A DNA stretch of 64,000 nt from Streptococcus australis (GTDB lineage Bacteria; Bacillota; Bacilli; Lactobacillales; Streptococcaceae): NCBI RefSeq assembly GCF_015553625.1, contig NZ_JADNGY010000008.1, positions 26,138 through 90,137 of the forward strand, given 5' to 3'. Positions 17,765-28,678 of the stretch are shown one piece after another. The notes beneath the pieces were generated by a model, which had not been told where the DNA came from, did no database searches, and worked only from the letters and a program-made list of their open reading frames with translations. The translations under genes were made by a program, and so were the position numbers. The first letter of the stretch is position 1. Each line of letters opens with the position of its first letter.

Positions 17765-18666
17765 CTTTTCAAGAGATTATTTTGACTTTGCAACAATACT
17801 GGAATGACCAGGGTTGTATGCTCATGCAGGCTTATGATAATGAAAAGGGTGCGGGTACGATGAGTCCTTACACCTTCCTTCGCGCCATTGGTCCGGAACC
17901 ATGGAATGCGGCTTATGTAGAGCCATCTCGTCGTCCAGCAGACGGTCGTTACGGGGAAAATCCAAACCGTCTTTACCAACACCACCAATTCCAAGTGGTC
18001 ATGAAACCATCACCATCAAACATCCAAGAACTTTACCTGGAATCATTGGAAAAATTGGGTATCAACCCATTGGAACACGATATCCGCTTCGTTGAAGATA
18101 ACTGGGAAAACCCATCAACTGGATCAGCTGGTCTTGGTTGGGAAGTTTGGCTGGATGGTATGGAAATCACTCAGTTCACTTACTTCCAACAGGTCGGTGG
18201 CTTGGCAACAGGTCCTGTTACCGCTGAGGTCACTTATGGTTTGGAACGTTTGGCTTCTTACATCCAGGAAGTAGACTCGGTTTATGATATTGAGTGGGCT
18301 CCAGGTGTAAAATATGGAGAAATCTTCCTTCAACCAGAATATGAGCATTCAAAATACAGCTTTGAAGTCTCAGACCAAGATATGCTTCTTGAAAACTTTG
18401 AGAAATTTGAAAAAGAAGCAGGACGTGCCTTGGAATTGGGTCTTGTTCACCCAGCCTACGACTACGTTTTGAAATGTTCACACACCTTTAACTTACTCGA
18501 CGCTCGTGGAGCTGTATCCGTTACAGAACGTGCCGGCTACATTGCCCGCATCCGTAACTTGGCTCGTGTTGTAGCCAAGACCTTCGTCGCAGAACGTAAG
18601 AAACTCGGTTACCCACTTCTTGACGAAGCCACACGCGCAAAACTCCTAGCAGAAGAGGAAGAATAA
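17749..18666 (+). CDS. glyQ: Glycyl-tRNA synthetase alpha subunit
   Basis: A 305-residue catalytic alpha subunit of the alpha2beta2 bacterial glycyl-tRNA synthetase. It has the class II core with [18 protein letters not shown] at the N-terminus, the motif-2 region around [13 protein letters not shown], and [10 protein letters not shown] as motif 3. Length is normal. GGAGT precedes the ATG. It is controlled by the T-box upstream. The gap to glyS is about 200 bp and contains two strong hairpins, unlike the usual close spacing. Confidence 0.97.
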   Translation: MSKKLTFQEIILTLQQYWNDQGCMLMQAYDNEKGAGTMSPYTFLRAIGPEPWNAAYVEPSRRPADGRYGENPNRLYQHHQFQVVMKPSPSNIQELYLESLEKLGINPLEHDIRFVEDNWENPSTGSAGLGWEVWLDGMEITQFTYFQQVGGLATGPVTAEVTYGLERLASYIQEVDSVYDIEWAPGVKYGEIFLQPEYEHSKYSFEVSDQDMLLENFEKFEKEAGRALELGLVHPAYDYVLKCSHTFNLLDARGAVSVTERAGYIARIRNLARVVAKTFVAERKKLGYPLLDEATRAKLLAEEEE

Positions 18667-18732
18667 AGAGAGTGTATTAATAGAATTGGATTATAGAATA
18701 ATCCTACAGAACCAGTTGCCGCAGTGATTGAG

Positions 18733-18791
18733 GTATCATTAGAGAAACTAATGATACCAGGCAAAATTGGAGACCTTAGGCTCCAATTTTA
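18733..18791 (+). promoter_or_regulatory. Two perfect hairpins between glyQ and glyS
   Basis: GGTATCATTAG pairs with CTAATGATACC (loop AGAAA), and AAAATTGGAG-A-CC pairs with GGCTCCAATTTT. Neither is followed by a free T-run, since the T residues of the second are in its stem. They may be RNase processing or mRNA-stability elements that set the glyQ:glyS ratio, or remains of an inserted element. Confidence 0.6.
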
Positions 18792-18872
18792 GCAATGAAA
18801 CGACCTAGTCGGTTGCTTGCGTGCCAATCACATAAGGCAAACTGGAAAAAAGATATTTTCTGGAGAAAAAAC

Positions 18873-20909
18873 ATGACAAAAAACTTATTAGTAGAACTAG
18901 GACTTGAAGAGTTACCAGCCTACGTTGTCACACCAAGTGAAAAACAATTGGGTGAGAAAATGGCAGCCTTCTTGGATGATAACCGCCTTTCATATGAAAA
19001 CATTCAAACCTTCTCAACTCCACGTCGTTTGGCCGTTCGTGTACTTGGTTTGGCTGACCAACAAACCGATTTGACCGAAGATTTTAAAGGACCTTCAAAG
19101 AAAATAGCCTTGGATGCTGATGGAAACTTCTCAAAAGCAGCGCAAGGCTTTGTCCGTGGAAAAGGCTTGACTGTAGATGACATCGAATTCCGTGAAGTTA
19201 AGGGAGAAGAATACGTTTACGTGACGAAACATGAAGCTGGAAAACCTGCCAAAGAAGTCTTGGCCGGCGTTCCAGAAGTACTTGCCTCATTGACTTTCCC
19301 TGTCAGCATGCACTGGGCTAACAACACCTTTGAATACATTCGTCCAGTTCATACCTTGATTGTCCTTTTGGGTGATGAAGCGCTTGATCTCGACTTCTTG
19401 GATATCCATTCAGGTCGTGTGAGTCGCGGACACCGTTTCCTTGGACATGAAGTGGAAATTACCAATGCGGATTCGTACGAAGAAGACCTTCGTACCGTTT
19501 ACGTCATTGCAGACAGCAAAGAACGTGAAAACATGATTCGTGAGCAAATCAAAGCTATTGAAGCAGAACAAGGTGTTCAAGTCCAAATCGAAGAAGGACT
19601 TTTGAATGAAGTCTTGAACTTGGTCGAATACCCAACTGCCTTTATGGGAAGTTTCGATACTAAGTATTTGGACGTTCCAGAAGAAGTCTTGGTGACCTCA
19701 ATGGAAACGCACCAACGTTACTTTGTTGTACGTGACCTTGACGGTAAGCTTAAACCAAACTTCATCTCAGTCCGTAATGGGAATGCTGAGCACTTGGAAA
19801 ATGTTATCCGAGGAAATGAAAAAGTCTTGGTGGCGCGTCTCGAAGATGGTGAATTCTTCTGGCGTGAAGACCAAAAACTCAAGATTGAAGACCTGGTTGC
19901 TAAATTGGCACACGTGACTTTCCATGAAAAAATCGGTTCTCTTTCAGAACACATGGCCCGTGCTGGTGTCATTGCGGCTTCCTTGGCTGAGCAAGCTGGC
20001 TTGACTGCTGAAGAAAGAGCAGCCGTAGCTCGTGCAGCAGAGATCTACAAATTTGACCTCTTGACTGGTATGGTTGGAGAGTTTGATGAATTGCAAGGAA
20101 TCATGGGTGAAAAATACGCCCTCCTTGCTGGTGAAGATGCTGCAGTAGCGACAGCTATCCGTGAGCACTATCTTCCTGATTCAGCAGACGGAGCCCTTCC
20201 TGAAACCAAGGTTGGTGCCATCCTTGCTCTTGCGGATAAATTGGATACCCTTCTTTCCTTCTTCTCAGTCGGTTTGATTCCGTCTGGTTCCAATGACCCT
20301 TATGCGCTTCGCCGTGCAACACAAGGGATTGTTCGTATCTTGGATGCCTTTGGTTGGAACATCCCGATGGATGAGTTAATCGATAGTCTTTACGGACTTT
20401 CATTCGATAGTCTTTCGTATGCCAATCAAGCAGAAGTGCTCAACTTCATCAAGGCGCGTGTAGACAAGATGATGGGACGCACATCTAAAGACATCAAAGA
20501 AGCTGTACTTGCTGGTTCAAACTTCGTGGTAGCGGATATGCTGGAAGCGGCTGAAGCTCTTTCAGAAGCTGCTAAGACTGATGGTTATAAGGCAGCTGTT
20601 GAGTCACTCTCTCGTGCCTTCAACTTGGCAGAAAAAGCAGATGCTTCAGTAGCGGTCGATGCTAGTCTCTTTGAAAATGATCAAGAAAAAGCCTTGGCTC
20701 AAGCAGCAGAAAGTCTTGAATTGACAGGTTCAGCTAGCGACAAATTGGCTCAACTCTTTGCTCTCAGCCCAGTCATTGACGCTTTCTTTGACAATACCAT
20801 GGTTATGGCAGAAGATGAGGCTGTTAAAAATAACCGTTTGGCTCTTCTTGCTAGTCTAGTAGCAAAAGCCAATAAAGTCGCAGCCTTTAACCAATTAAAT
20901 ACAAAATAA
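18873..20909 (+). CDS. glyS: Glycyl-tRNA synthetase beta subunit
   Basis: A 678-residue beta subunit that binds tRNA-Gly. It starts [18 protein letters not shown], the typical N-terminus, and has the HD-like domain and C-terminal anticodon-binding DALR-type region ([19 protein letters not shown] near the end). I choose ATG 18873, with TGGAGA upstream, over an in-frame ATG at 18795 because the extra 26 residues do not match the family and lie in hairpin sequence. It works as a complex with GlyQ. Confidence 0.96.
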   Translation: MTKNLLVELGLEELPAYVVTPSEKQLGEKMAAFLDDNRLSYENIQTFSTPRRLAVRVLGLADQQTDLTEDFKGPSKKIALDADGNFSKAAQGFVRGKGLTVDDIEFREVKGEEYVYVTKHEAGKPAKEVLAGVPEVLASLTFPVSMHWANNTFEYIRPVHTLIVLLGDEALDLDFLDIHSGRVSRGHRFLGHEVEITNADSYEEDLRTVYVIADSKERENMIREQIKAIEAEQGVQVQIEEGLLNEVLNLVEYPTAFMGSFDTKYLDVPEEVLVTSMETHQRYFVVRDLDGKLKPNFISVRNGNAEHLENVIRGNEKVLVARLEDGEFFWREDQKLKIEDLVAKLAHVTFHEKIGSLSEHMARAGVIAASLAEQAGLTAEERAAVARAAEIYKFDLLTGMVGEFDELQGIMGEKYALLAGEDAAVATAIREHYLPDSADGALPETKVGAILALADKLDTLLSFFSVGLIPSGSNDPYALRRATQGIVRILDAFGWNIPMDELIDSLYGLSFDSLSYANQAEVLNFIKARVDKMMGRTSKDIKEAVLAGSNFVVADMLEAAEALSEAAKTDGYKAAVESLSRAFNLAEKADASVAVDASLFENDQEKALAQAAESLELTGSASDKLAQLFALSPVIDAFFDNTMVMAEDEAVKNNRLALLASLVAKANKVAAFNQLNTK

Positions 20910-20942
20910 TGACCTGATGACAGGTAGAAAGTAGGACTTATT

Positions 20943-21200
20943 ATGACACCAGAAAAAATTGCTCGAATTAATGAGCTTGCCAAAAAGAAAAAAGCAGAAG
21001 GCTTGAAACCAGAAGAAGAGGTAGAACAAGCTAAACTTCGTGAAGAGTATATCGAAGGTTACAGACGCTCCGTCCGTCATCACATTGAAGGGATCAAAGT
21101 TGTGGACGAAGAAGGAAATGATGTGACACCAGAAAAACTACGTCAAGTCCAACGGGAAAAAGGCCTGCATGGCCGTAGTCTTGACGATCCCAATTCATAA
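20943..21200 (+). CDS. DUF896 (YnzC/UPF0291) family protein
   Basis: An 85-residue, highly charged helical protein. It has the family N-terminus ([17 protein letters not shown]) and the pattern [32 protein letters not shown]. The function of this family is unknown; a B. subtilis member (YnzC) was solved as a helical hairpin. It lies 33 bp after glyS and before a terminator, so it is probably the last gene of the glyQS transcript. Confidence 0.88.
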   Translation: MTPEKIARINELAKKKKAEGLKPEEEVEQAKLREEYIEGYRRSVRHHIEGIKVVDEEGNDVTPEKLRQVQREKGLHGRSLDDPNS

Positions 21201-21211
21201 ATAGACAATAG

Positions 21212-21250
21212 AAAACTCGATCAGATGTTGAACTGATCGAGTTTTCTGGT
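21212..21250 (+). terminator. Rho-independent terminator (bidirectional)
   Basis: AGAAAACTCGATCAG pairs with CTGATCGAGTTTTCT. It lies between the DUF896 gene and a convergent small gene and can serve both. Confidence 0.85.
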
Positions 21251-21260
21251 TCTATATGGG

Positions 21261-21443
21261 CTACTCTGAATCCTTATTTCTATTTTTGTAGTATTTCCAT
21301 TGATTTTTAAATATCCAAATGGAGACGGCAAGAACGAAGGTTGCTGTCCAAAAAATCCAAGGGACAGGAGTTCGTAGGAAAAAGTAAACTGCAATAAGAT
21401 CGGCCACTAGCAGGCCAAGGAGAAGGTATTTCTTATCTTTCAT
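21261..21443 (-). CDS. Small membrane protein of unknown function
   Basis: A 60-residue protein with a basic start (KDKK), two hydrophobic segments (about 6-22 and 28-45), and a charged tail (NQWKYYKNRNKDSE). It is convergent with the DUF896 gene and shares its terminator. On the minus strand a TG-N-TACAAT extended -10 sits only six bases before the ATG and there is no Shine-Dalgarno, so the mRNA is probably leaderless. The predicted membrane hairpin supports it being real, but I do not recognise a family. Confidence 0.6.
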   Translation of the reverse strand: MKDKKYLLLGLLVADLIAVYFFLRTPVPWIFWTATFVLAVSIWIFKNQWKYYKNRNKDSE

Positions 21444-21577
21444 AGAGTTATTGTATCACAATTTACTTCTCTAGGTCTATTGGTTGATAGGATGAGGTTT
21501 TTAAAGAATAGGAACTTATTATCCTGAAACGGTGTGTGGATAGAGGAAGGAATCTCAAGTGCATCCTGGTCAGATTT

Positions 21578-21587
21578 GTGGTAAAAT
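21578..21587 (+). promoter_or_regulatory. Extended -10 promoter of rsmH, very close to the start codon
   Basis: TGG-TAAAAT with the hexamer at 21582-21587; the ATG of rsmH is at 21597. Transcription should start about 2-4 nt before the ATG. No ribosome-binding site is visible. Confidence 0.55.
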
Positions 21588-21596
21588 AGATAAGAT

Positions 21597-22547
21597 ATGA
21601 GTAAAGAATTTCATCATGTAACGGTCTTGCTCCATGAAACGATTGATATGCTGGATGTAAAGCCAGATGGAATCTATGTGGATGCCACATTAGGTGGAGC
21701 CGGCCATAGCGAATATTTATTAAGTCAATTAAGTGAAAAAGGACATTTATATGCCTTTGACCAGGATCAGCATGCGATTGATAATGCGGAGAAACGATTG
21801 GCTCCTTACGTTGAAAAAGGCATGGTAACCTTCATCAAAGACAATTTCCGGAATCTTCAAGCGCGTCTCCAAGAATTGGGAGTCAGTGAAATTGATGGCA
21901 TTTGTTATGACTTGGGAGTCTCTAGTCCTCAGTTAGATGAGCGGTCTCGTGGTTTTTCTTATAAAAAAGACGCTCCCTTGGACATGCGGATGAATCAAGA
22001 CGCTTCTTTGACAGCTTATGAAGTAGTCAATACCTATGATTACCATGATTTGGTTCGCATCTTTTTCAAGTATGGGGAAGATAAATTCTCCAAACAAATT
22101 GCTAGAAAGATCGAACAGGCGCGTGCGATAAAACCGATTGAAACGACGACAGAATTAGCAGAGATTATTAAGTTGGCAAAACCAGCCAAGGAACTCAAGA
22201 AAAAGGGGCATCCAGCCAAACAAATTTTTCAGGCTATTCGGATCGAAGTCAATGATGAATTGGGAGCGGCTGATGAATCAATCCAGCAGGCTATGGATTT
22301 GTTGGCAGTTGGTGGTCGTATTTCAGTCATTACCTTTCATTCCTTGGAAGATCGTTTGACCAAGCAATTGTTTAAAGAAGCTTCTACAGTAGATGTACCG
22401 AAGGGCTTGCCCTTCATCCCAGAGGACTTAAAACCAAAAATGGAATTAGTTTCTCGAAAACCGATTCTTCCAAGCCAAGAAGAGTTAGAAAATAACAACC
22501 GGGCTCATTCTGCAAAATTGCGGGTTGCTCAAAAAATTCATAAGTAA
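21597..22547 (+). CDS. rsmH: 16S rRNA (cytosine1402-N4)-methyltransferase
   Basis: A 316-residue SAM methyltransferase (formerly MraW) that N4-methylates C1402 of 16S rRNA in the decoding centre. The N-terminus [14 protein letters not shown], the SAM motif [11 protein letters not shown], and [13 protein letters not shown] are typical. It heads the division cluster rsmH-ftsL-pbp2X-mraY. The start at 21597 fits the family, but the mRNA appears leaderless. Confidence 0.96.
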   Translation: MSKEFHHVTVLLHETIDMLDVKPDGIYVDATLGGAGHSEYLLSQLSEKGHLYAFDQDQHAIDNAEKRLAPYVEKGMVTFIKDNFRNLQARLQELGVSEIDGICYDLGVSSPQLDERSRGFSYKKDAPLDMRMNQDASLTAYEVVNTYDYHDLVRIFFKYGEDKFSKQIARKIEQARAIKPIETTTELAEIIKLAKPAKELKKKGHPAKQIFQAIRIEVNDELGAADESIQQAMDLLAVGGRISVITFHSLEDRLTKQLFKEASTVDVPKGLPFIPEDLKPKMELVSRKPILPSQEELENNNRAHSAKLRVAQKIHK

Positions 22548-22559
22548 GAGGAAATGAAC

Positions 22560-22895
22560 ATGGCAGATCAACAATTACGATCTCGTGGCAGTCAATTGCA
22601 AGATCGTATTCGTCGCTTTACCAGAGTAGAGAAAGCCTTTTATGGCTCGATTGTCCTAACAGGGATTATCCTCGCTGTCAGTATTATTTTTATGCAGACG
22701 CGGATTCTACAAGTGCAAAGTGATTTGACAAACCTCAATACGGAACTAAAAACAAAAGAGACTGAACTAGAAGATATCCGGCAAGAAGTCAATGAGTTGA
22801 CTCGATATGAACGCTTGTCTAAGTTAGCTAGTTCTCAGGGGATGACCCTCCAAAAAGAAAATCGAAAAGTGGTGAGTTCAAGTAGCGATGAGTAA
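22560..22895 (+). CDS. ftsL: Cell division protein FtsL
   Basis: A 111-residue bitopic division protein: basic cytoplasmic N-terminus, one membrane segment (about 36-56, [18 protein letters not shown]), then an extracellular coiled coil ([26 protein letters not shown] region). It joins the DivIB-DivIC complex that activates septal PBP2x/FtsW. I choose ATG 22560 over ATG 22554 because AGAGGA is 7 bp upstream of the former and abuts the latter. It overlaps pbp2X by 8 bp. Confidence 0.9.
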   Translation: MADQQLRSRGSQLQDRIRRFTRVEKAFYGSIVLTGIILAVSIIFMQTRILQVQSDLTNLNTELKTKETELEDIRQEVNELTRYERLSKLASSQGMTLQKENRKVVSSSSDE

Positions 22896-25173
22896 ATTAA
22901 AAAAGAAAATCATTCGTTATTCCCTTAAAAAAAGGAAACTTCCAGACCAAAATCGTCGGCAAGTAGCTAAGAATTTAAGTTTGCTTTCCATTCTTGTTTT
23001 CTTCATTTTTCTTATTAATTTTGCAGTTATTATAGGCACAGATAGCAAATTTGGAAAAAATTTATCTGAGTTATCGCATCAGGTCCATCAGAAAACTGAG
23101 ATTGTTCCAGCCAAACGAGGAACAATTTATGATCGAAATGGAGCTGTCATTGCTGAAGATGCGACGACTTATAATGTTTATGCTATCATCGACAAAACTT
23201 ATAAATCAGCAAAAGGTGAAGTTTTATACGTTGAAGAAAGCCAATACAACCAAGTAGCGGACGTTTTTAATCGTTATTTGGGGATGGAAAAAGATTATGT
23301 CGTCCAACAACTGTCTCAAAAGAAGCTCAACCAAGTTTCTTTTGGTGCGGCGGGGAACGATATCAGCTATAGCAATATGGATGCTATCCGGAGTGAACTA
23401 GAAGCTGCCAACATTAAAGGTGTTGATTTTACGACGAGTCCAAATCGGAGTTATAAAAATGGGACCTTTGCCTCTCAATTTATCGGTCAAGCTCAATTGG
23501 TAGAAGATAAAGAGGGCAATAAAACCCTACAGGGAACAACGGGAATAGAAAAATCCTTGGATCGTATTTTGGGTGGTCAGGATGGAGTTGTGACCTATGA
23601 AAAGGATCGTAACGGAAATATTGTGCCGGGATCAGACAAGGTTGCCGTGAAGACAGAAGATGGAAAGGATGTTTATACAACCATTTCTGCGGAACTGCAA
23701 ACCTATCTCGAAACCAGAATGGATGTATTCCAAGAAAAGGTAAAAGGCAAATTTGTCAGTGCGACCCTAGTGAGTGCCAAAACAGGCGAAATCCTTGCAA
23801 CGACGCAACGGCCAACCTTTAATGCAGATACCAAAGAAGGTCTGGATATCAAGAATTTGAGAACTTGGAATACGATTCTTTACCAGGACCAGTACGAACC
23901 AGGTTCGACTATGAAGGTCATGACCTTGGCTGCAGCGATTGATCATGGGACTTTCCCAGCCTATAATGAGGTATATTACAATAACGAGCTACAAGTAAAA
24001 GATGCGATCATCAAAGACTGGGAAATCAATATGGGCTTGTCAGAAGGTCGCTATATGAATATTGCCCAAGGTTTCGCCTATTCAAGTAACATTGGGATGA
24101 CCAAGCTTGAACAGAAGATGGGTAATAATGTTTGGATGAATTACCTCACTCTCTTTAAATTTGGACTTCCTACTCGGTTTGGTATGGGAGACGAAAGTTT
24201 TGGAGGCTTGCCAGGTGATAACTATGTCACTCAAGCCATGTCTTCTTTTGGTCAGGGGATATCCGTTACTCAAACGCAGATGTTGCGAGCATTCTCTGCC
24301 ATTGCCAATGATGGGGAAATGTTAGAGCCTAAATTTATCAGTGCGATCTACGACGGCAAGCATGAATCCGCTCGTAAATCACAAAGAGAGGTCGTCGGCA
24401 ATCCAGTTTCTGCTTCAGCTGCTCAGCAGACTCGTAATTACATGATTACGGTAGGGACCGATCCTCAATTCGGTACTCTCTACTCGTCGGATGGTCCTAT
24501 TATTCAAGTAGCTGGACAAAATGTTGCTGTCAAATCAGGGACGGCCCAAATTGCAACAGCTAATGGATATTTGGAAGGCGAAAATGACAATATCAACTCG
24601 ATTGTTGTCATGACACCGGCTGAAGATCCAGATTTCATTATGTATGTGACGGTTCAACAGCCTGAAGTCAGCTTTAGTCCAAAGAGTTGGCAAGAACTGG
24701 TTAATCCAGTCCTAGAAGATGCGGTTGCTTTGAAGGATGAATTGAATCTGGTATCAGAAACCAAGGCCTTAGATGGGGTCACGAAAGAGGATACCTATAA
24801 GATGCCGTCGGCAGAATCCTTGTCGAAAGAATTGAAGTTGAAGCAGACCATCAGTCCAGGTGGCTTCGCAGATGAACTGCGTCGCAATCTGATCCAGCCT
24901 GTCGTCCTAGGAACTGGAAAAAATATTAAAAAGATGTCAGTTTCAGCAGGAACAAAATTAAAGGCAAATGAGCAAGTATTATTGTTGACAGATGATTTGG
25001 ATTCAGTTCCTGATATGTATGGCTGGACCAAGGAAAATGTTGATAAATTTGCGGAATGGACGGGCATTGAGGTCACCTATAAAGGGGAAGGTTCTCGTGT
25101 GAGCAAACAAAACGTCAAAGTAGAAACTGCTTTAAAGAAGACGAAGAAAATAACAATTACATTAGGAGATTGA
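22888..25173 (+). CDS. pbp2X: Penicillin-binding protein 2X
   Basis: A 761-residue class B transpeptidase for septal peptidoglycan. It has an N-terminal membrane anchor (about 31-50) and a dimerisation domain. Catalytic motifs are S340-T-M-K, SSN at 399-401 and KSG at 549-551. Two C-terminal PASTA domains run from about 640 to the end. The STMK and KSGT motifs are the wild-type forms, with no STAF-type substitution at the active site. It is translationally coupled to ftsL and followed one base later by mraY. Confidence 0.96.
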   Translation: MSKLKKKIIRYSLKKRKLPDQNRRQVAKNLSLLSILVFFIFLINFAVIIGTDSKFGKNLSELSHQVHQKTEIVPAKRGTIYDRNGAVIAEDATTYNVYAIIDKTYKSAKGEVLYVEESQYNQVADVFNRYLGMEKDYVVQQLSQKKLNQVSFGAAGNDISYSNMDAIRSELEAANIKGVDFTTSPNRSYKNGTFASQFIGQAQLVEDKEGNKTLQGTTGIEKSLDRILGGQDGVVTYEKDRNGNIVPGSDKVAVKTEDGKDVYTTISAELQTYLETRMDVFQEKVKGKFVSATLVSAKTGEILATTQRPTFNADTKEGLDIKNLRTWNTILYQDQYEPGSTMKVMTLAAAIDHGTFPAYNEVYYNNELQVKDAIIKDWEINMGLSEGRYMNIAQGFAYSSNIGMTKLEQKMGNNVWMNYLTLFKFGLPTRFGMGDESFGGLPGDNYVTQAMSSFGQGISVTQTQMLRAFSAIANDGEMLEPKFISAIYDGKHESARKSQREVVGNPVSASAAQQTRNYMITVGTDPQFGTLYSSDGPIIQVAGQNVAVKSGTAQIATANGYLEGENDNINSIVVMTPAEDPDFIMYVTVQQPEVSFSPKSWQELVNPVLEDAVALKDELNLVSETKALDGVTKEDTYKMPSAESLSKELKLKQTISPGGFADELRRNLIQPVVLGTGKNIKKMSVSAGTKLKANEQVLLLTDDLDSVPDMYGWTKENVDKFAEWTGIEVTYKGEGSRVSKQNVKVETALKKTKKITITLGD

Positions 25174-25174
25174 T

Positions 25175-26176
25175 ATGTTACTTGCTACCCTAGTAGTATC
25201 CTTTATACTGACGGTTATTGGCATTCCTGCCTTTATCCGTTTCTATCAACGGGCCCATATTTCGGGGCAACAAATGCACGAAGATGTGAAGCAACACAAA
25301 GCCAAGGCGGGCACTCCTACTATGGGGGGAGTGGTCTTCTTGATCACTTCAGTCTTTGTCACCCTTGTTTTTAGCTTTTTAACTGGGAACTTTACGCGAC
25401 CTGTTCAATTAATTCTCTTTATTTTGGTCTTGTATGGAATCGTCGGTTTCTTAGATGACTTCTTAAAAGTTTTTCGTAAGATTAATGAAGGGCTGAATCC
25501 CAAGCAAAAATTAGCCCTGCAATTGTTGGGAGGGATCATTTTCTATCTCTTCTCTGAACGCCATGGAGCTGGTAGTCTTCTCAATGTCTTTGGTTGGGAT
25601 GTCTATTTGGGACATTTCTATATTGTCTTTGCCTTGTTCTGGTTGGTTGGTTTTTCAAATGCAGTCAACTTAACGGACGGGATTGATGGCTTGGCAAGTA
25701 TTTCGGTAACCATCAGCTTGATCGCTTATTCCATCATCGCTGTTTGGCAAAGACGAATCGATATCCTTTTTGTAACGATTAGTATGATTGGAGCTCTATT
25801 AGGTTTCTTCGTCTACAACCACAAGCCGGCCAAGATTTTCATGGGAGATGTTGGAAGCCTAGCCCTAGGTGGGATGCTTGCGACTCTATCCATGGCTCTC
25901 CACGTAGAGTGGACCTTGCTCTTGATTGGGATTGTCTACGTCTTTGAGACTAGCTCTGTCATGCTCCAGGTGTCCTATTTCAAATGGACGAAAAAACGGA
26001 CAGGGGAAGGACGCCGGATCTTCCGCATGACGCCTTTCCATCACCATTTAGAATTAGGTGGTCTGTCAGGTAATGGACCTAAATGGTCTGAGTGGAAGGT
26101 CGATGCCTTTCTCTGGAGTGTTGGTGCAGGAATGAGCGCCTTGACCCTCTTGATCTACTATTTGATCAATTCATAA
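25175..26176 (+). CDS. mraY: Phospho-N-acetylmuramoyl-pentapeptide-transferase
   Basis: A 333-residue integral membrane enzyme that makes lipid I from UDP-MurNAc-pentapeptide and undecaprenyl phosphate. It has about ten membrane segments. Family motifs include GTPTMGG in the first loop, FLDDFLK with the catalytic Asp pair, [10 protein letters not shown], and the late PFHHHLE motif. It is the last gene of the rsmH cluster and is followed by a terminator. Confidence 0.97.
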   Translation: MLLATLVVSFILTVIGIPAFIRFYQRAHISGQQMHEDVKQHKAKAGTPTMGGVVFLITSVFVTLVFSFLTGNFTRPVQLILFILVLYGIVGFLDDFLKVFRKINEGLNPKQKLALQLLGGIIFYLFSERHGAGSLLNVFGWDVYLGHFYIVFALFWLVGFSNAVNLTDGIDGLASISVTISLIAYSIIAVWQRRIDILFVTISMIGALLGFFVYNHKPAKIFMGDVGSLALGGMLATLSMALHVEWTLLLIGIVYVFETSSVMLQVSYFKWTKKRTGEGRRIFRMTPFHHHLELGGLSGNGPKWSEWKVDAFLWSVGAGMSALTLLIYYLINS

Positions 26177-26188
26177 GCCATGAATCAT

Positions 26189-26219
26189 AAAAGGTTGGGA
26201 TTGCTATCTCAGCCTTTTT
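26189..26219 (+). terminator. Rho-independent terminator after mraY
   Basis: AAAAGGTTGGGAT pairs along its whole length (two G-T pairs) with ATCTCAGCCTTTT, which ends in a T-run. Confidence 0.8.
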
Positions 26220-26303
26220 CGCTGGCTAGGAATTGCTGTCCAAAAGAAGAGCGGGAAGAGGAGTTTTTTGATATAATAGTGGAGATGATGAAAGGATAAG
26301 AGA

Positions 26304-27647
26304 ATGAAATTTACAGATTTTAAGTTTAAGGACTATATCCAAGAGGCCTTAAAAGAGATTAATTTTATCGAAGCAACAGAAGTTCAAGAAAAGCTGATCC
26401 CGATTGTTTTAGCAGGCCGTGATCTGGTCGGTGAATCTAAAACAGGATCAGGGAAGACCCATACTTTCCTCTTACCAATTTTTCAAACCTTAAATGAGGA
26501 TAGTAGCAATGTCGAAGTGGTCATTACAGCGCCTAGTCGGGAATTGGCCACACAGATTTACCAAGCGGCTCGTCAGATTGCTAGCCATTGTGAAAAAGAA
26601 ATTCGGATTGCCAACTACGTTGGGGGAACTGATAAGGCTCGTCAAATCGATAAGCTCCAAGTAGCCCAACCCCATATTGTCATTGGGACACCTGGACGGA
26701 TCTATGATTTGGTCGCTTCTGGAGACTTGGCTATTCATAAGGCTCACACTTTTGTGGTTGATGAGGCGGATATGACTCTCGATATGGGCTTTTTGACGAC
26801 GGTAGACAAGATTGCATCCAGTCTTCCAAAGAAGCTTCAGTTTTTAGTCTTCTCAGCAACGATTCCACAAAAGTTACAACCCTTCTTGAAGAAATATTTG
26901 TCTAACCCTGTCATGGAGCAGATCAAAACCAAAACGGTAATCTCGGACACCATTGATAACTGGTTGGTATCGACAAAGGGGCGTGACAAAAACGAGCAGA
27001 TTTATCAACTGACGCAGGCTCTTCAACCTTATCTGGCTATGATCTTTGTAAATACCAAGGACAGAGCGGACGATTTGCATGCTTTTCTAGTAGAGAAGGG
27101 GCTCAAGGTCGCTAAAATCCATGGGGGGGTTCCTCCACGGGAGCGCAAGCGAATCATGAACCAAGTTAAAAATCTGGATTTTGAATATATCGTGGCAACG
27201 GACTTGGCAGCGCGTGGGATTGATATCGAAGGGGTCAGTCATGTCATCAACGATGCTATTCCACAAGACTTATCCTTCTTTGTTCACCGCGTTGGCCGGA
27301 CTGGTCGGAATGGTCTTCCTGGTACAGCCATCACCCTCTATCAACCGAGTGATGACTCAGACATTCGGGAGCTTGAAAAATTGGGGATCCAGTTTGTCCC
27401 TAAGGTCTTGAAGGCTGGAACTATCGAAGATACCTATGACCGGGACCGTCGGGCTAATCGTGAAAAACGCCAAGAAAAACTCGACATTGAGATGATCGGC
27501 TTGGTCAAGAAGAAAAAGAAAAAAATCAAACCAGGCTACAAGAAAAAAATCAAATGGGCTGTGGACGAGAAACGTCGCAAAGCCAAGCGAGCTGAGAATC
27601 GTGCTCGAGGTCGAGCAGAAAGAAAGGCGAAACGCCAAACCTTTTAG
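26304..27647 (+). CDS. cshB: DEAD-box ATP-dependent RNA helicase (CshB-like)
   Basis: A 447-residue RNA helicase. Q motif and Walker A (SKTGSGKTH), PSRELA (Ia), TPGR (Ib), DEAD in the form VDEAD (II), SAT (III), and the C-terminal RecA motifs FVNTKDRAD, TDLAARGIDI and HRVGRTGR are all present. The C-terminal tail (about 375-447) is strongly basic and probably binds RNA. Cold-shock helicases of this type unwind rRNA and mRNA structures. CshB is my best guess on size and tail; CshA is longer. A TATAAT -10 lies at 26272-26277. Confidence 0.85.
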   Translation: MKFTDFKFKDYIQEALKEINFIEATEVQEKLIPIVLAGRDLVGESKTGSGKTHTFLLPIFQTLNEDSSNVEVVITAPSRELATQIYQAARQIASHCEKEIRIANYVGGTDKARQIDKLQVAQPHIVIGTPGRIYDLVASGDLAIHKAHTFVVDEADMTLDMGFLTTVDKIASSLPKKLQFLVFSATIPQKLQPFLKKYLSNPVMEQIKTKTVISDTIDNWLVSTKGRDKNEQIYQLTQALQPYLAMIFVNTKDRADDLHAFLVEKGLKVAKIHGGVPPRERKRIMNQVKNLDFEYIVATDLAARGIDIEGVSHVINDAIPQDLSFFVHRVGRTGRNGLPGTAITLYQPSDDSDIRELEKLGIQFVPKVLKAGTIEDTYDRDRRANREKRQEKLDIEMIGLVKKKKKKIKPGYKKKIKWAVDEKRRKAKRAENRARGRAERKAKRQTF

Positions 27648-27710
27648 TGATAAAGAAATTTAAAGATTTCCATAAAAATTAACTATTTGGTCGCTGATTT
27701 ATTTTGTGAC

Positions 27711-27738
27711 AGACTATCTATAGATAGTCTATTTTTTT
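27711..27738 (+). terminator. Rho-independent terminator after helicase gene
   Basis: A perfect 20-bp palindrome (AGACTATCTA/TAGATAGTCT) followed by A and seven T residues. Confidence 0.75.
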
Positions 27739-27871
27739 GCTCTTAGGGGAGATGCTTGCTTGTTATCACATCAGACCTGAAGCATGATTTACGAACGATC
27801 AGTAGCAAAACTCAGCATTTTAACTGTAAATATGATAGAATGATTCATTATCGAGGGAGGAAGTAACGAAG

Positions 27872-28678
27872 ATGTTTACAACTACTTATCTGGCATCTGG
27901 CTGGTACGAAGAGTTTTTAAAATGGATACCAGAAGGAGAAATCTTTAACCTACGCGTCGTTTTTGAAGCTATTCCCGGAATTTTAAAAGAGCTTCCAAAT
28001 ACGATTTTGTTAACCTTGGCAGGAGCCTTTTTTGGTTTATTGCTAGCCCTATTGTTTGCCATTGTCAAAATCAATCGGGTAAAAATCCTCTACCCGATCC
28101 AAGCCTTGTTTGTGAGTTTTTTAAGAGGGACACCAATTTTGGTCCAGTTGATGCTGACCTACTATGGAATCCCGCTCCTATTGAAGGCCATTAACCAACA
28201 ATATGGGACAGCCTTTAATATCAACGATGTGCCAGCCCATTTATTTGTCATTGTAGCCTTTGCCTTCAATGAGGCAGCCTATGCCAGTGAGACCATTCGG
28301 GCAGCAATTTTATCTGTTGATGCGGGTGAAATCGAAGCAGCGAAGAGTCTCGGCATGACCAATGCTCAAGTTTATCGTCGGATTATTATTCCAAATGCAG
28401 CCGTGGTTGCGACTCCGACCTTGATCAACTCTTTGATTGGTTTGACCAAGGGGACTTCCCTGGCCTTTTATGCAGGTGTTTTGGAAATCTTTGCCCAAGC
28501 CAAGATTATGTCGGGGAATGACAGTCGCTACTTCGAGCGCTTTATCTCTGTTTCATTGATCTACTGGGCCATTAATATTTTGATTGAACAATTGGGACGT
28601 TGGATCGAACAGGTACTCGCTATCAAAGATCCAAAAGTTGTTACCCAAACCTTGCAAGAGGAGGAACGAGCAGCATGA
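27872..28678 (+). CDS. Amino-acid ABC transporter permease
   Basis: A 268-residue polar amino-acid permease (HisM/GlnP class). It has five membrane segments and the conserved EAA loop in SVDAGEIEAAKSLGMTNAQVYRRIIIPNA. The C-terminal GNDSRYFERFISVSLIYW resembles cystine-type (TcyL/YtmL) permeases. It is in an operon with the ATPase gene that overlaps its stop. No substrate-binding protein is encoded nearby, so the binding protein must be elsewhere. A cystine role is only suggested by similarity and by the trxB gene that follows. Confidence 0.88.
   Translation: MFTTTYLASGWYEEFLKWIPEGEIFNLRVVFEAIPGILKELPNTILLTLAGAFFGLLLALLFAIVKINRVKILYPIQALFVSFLRGTPILVQLMLTYYGIPLLLKAINQQYGTAFNINDVPAHLFVIVAFAFNEAAYASETIRAAILSVDAGEIEAAKSLGMTNAQVYRRIIIPNAAVVATPTLINSLIGLTKGTSLAFYAGVLEIFAQAKIMSGNDSRYFERFISVSLIYWAINILIEQLGRWIEQVLAIKDPKVVTQTLQEEERAA

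Noticed and set aside
22888..25173. Mosaic, beta-lactam-resistant form of PBP2x
   Set aside because: STMK, SSN and KSGT motifs are unaltered; no active-site substitution typical of resistance is seen.
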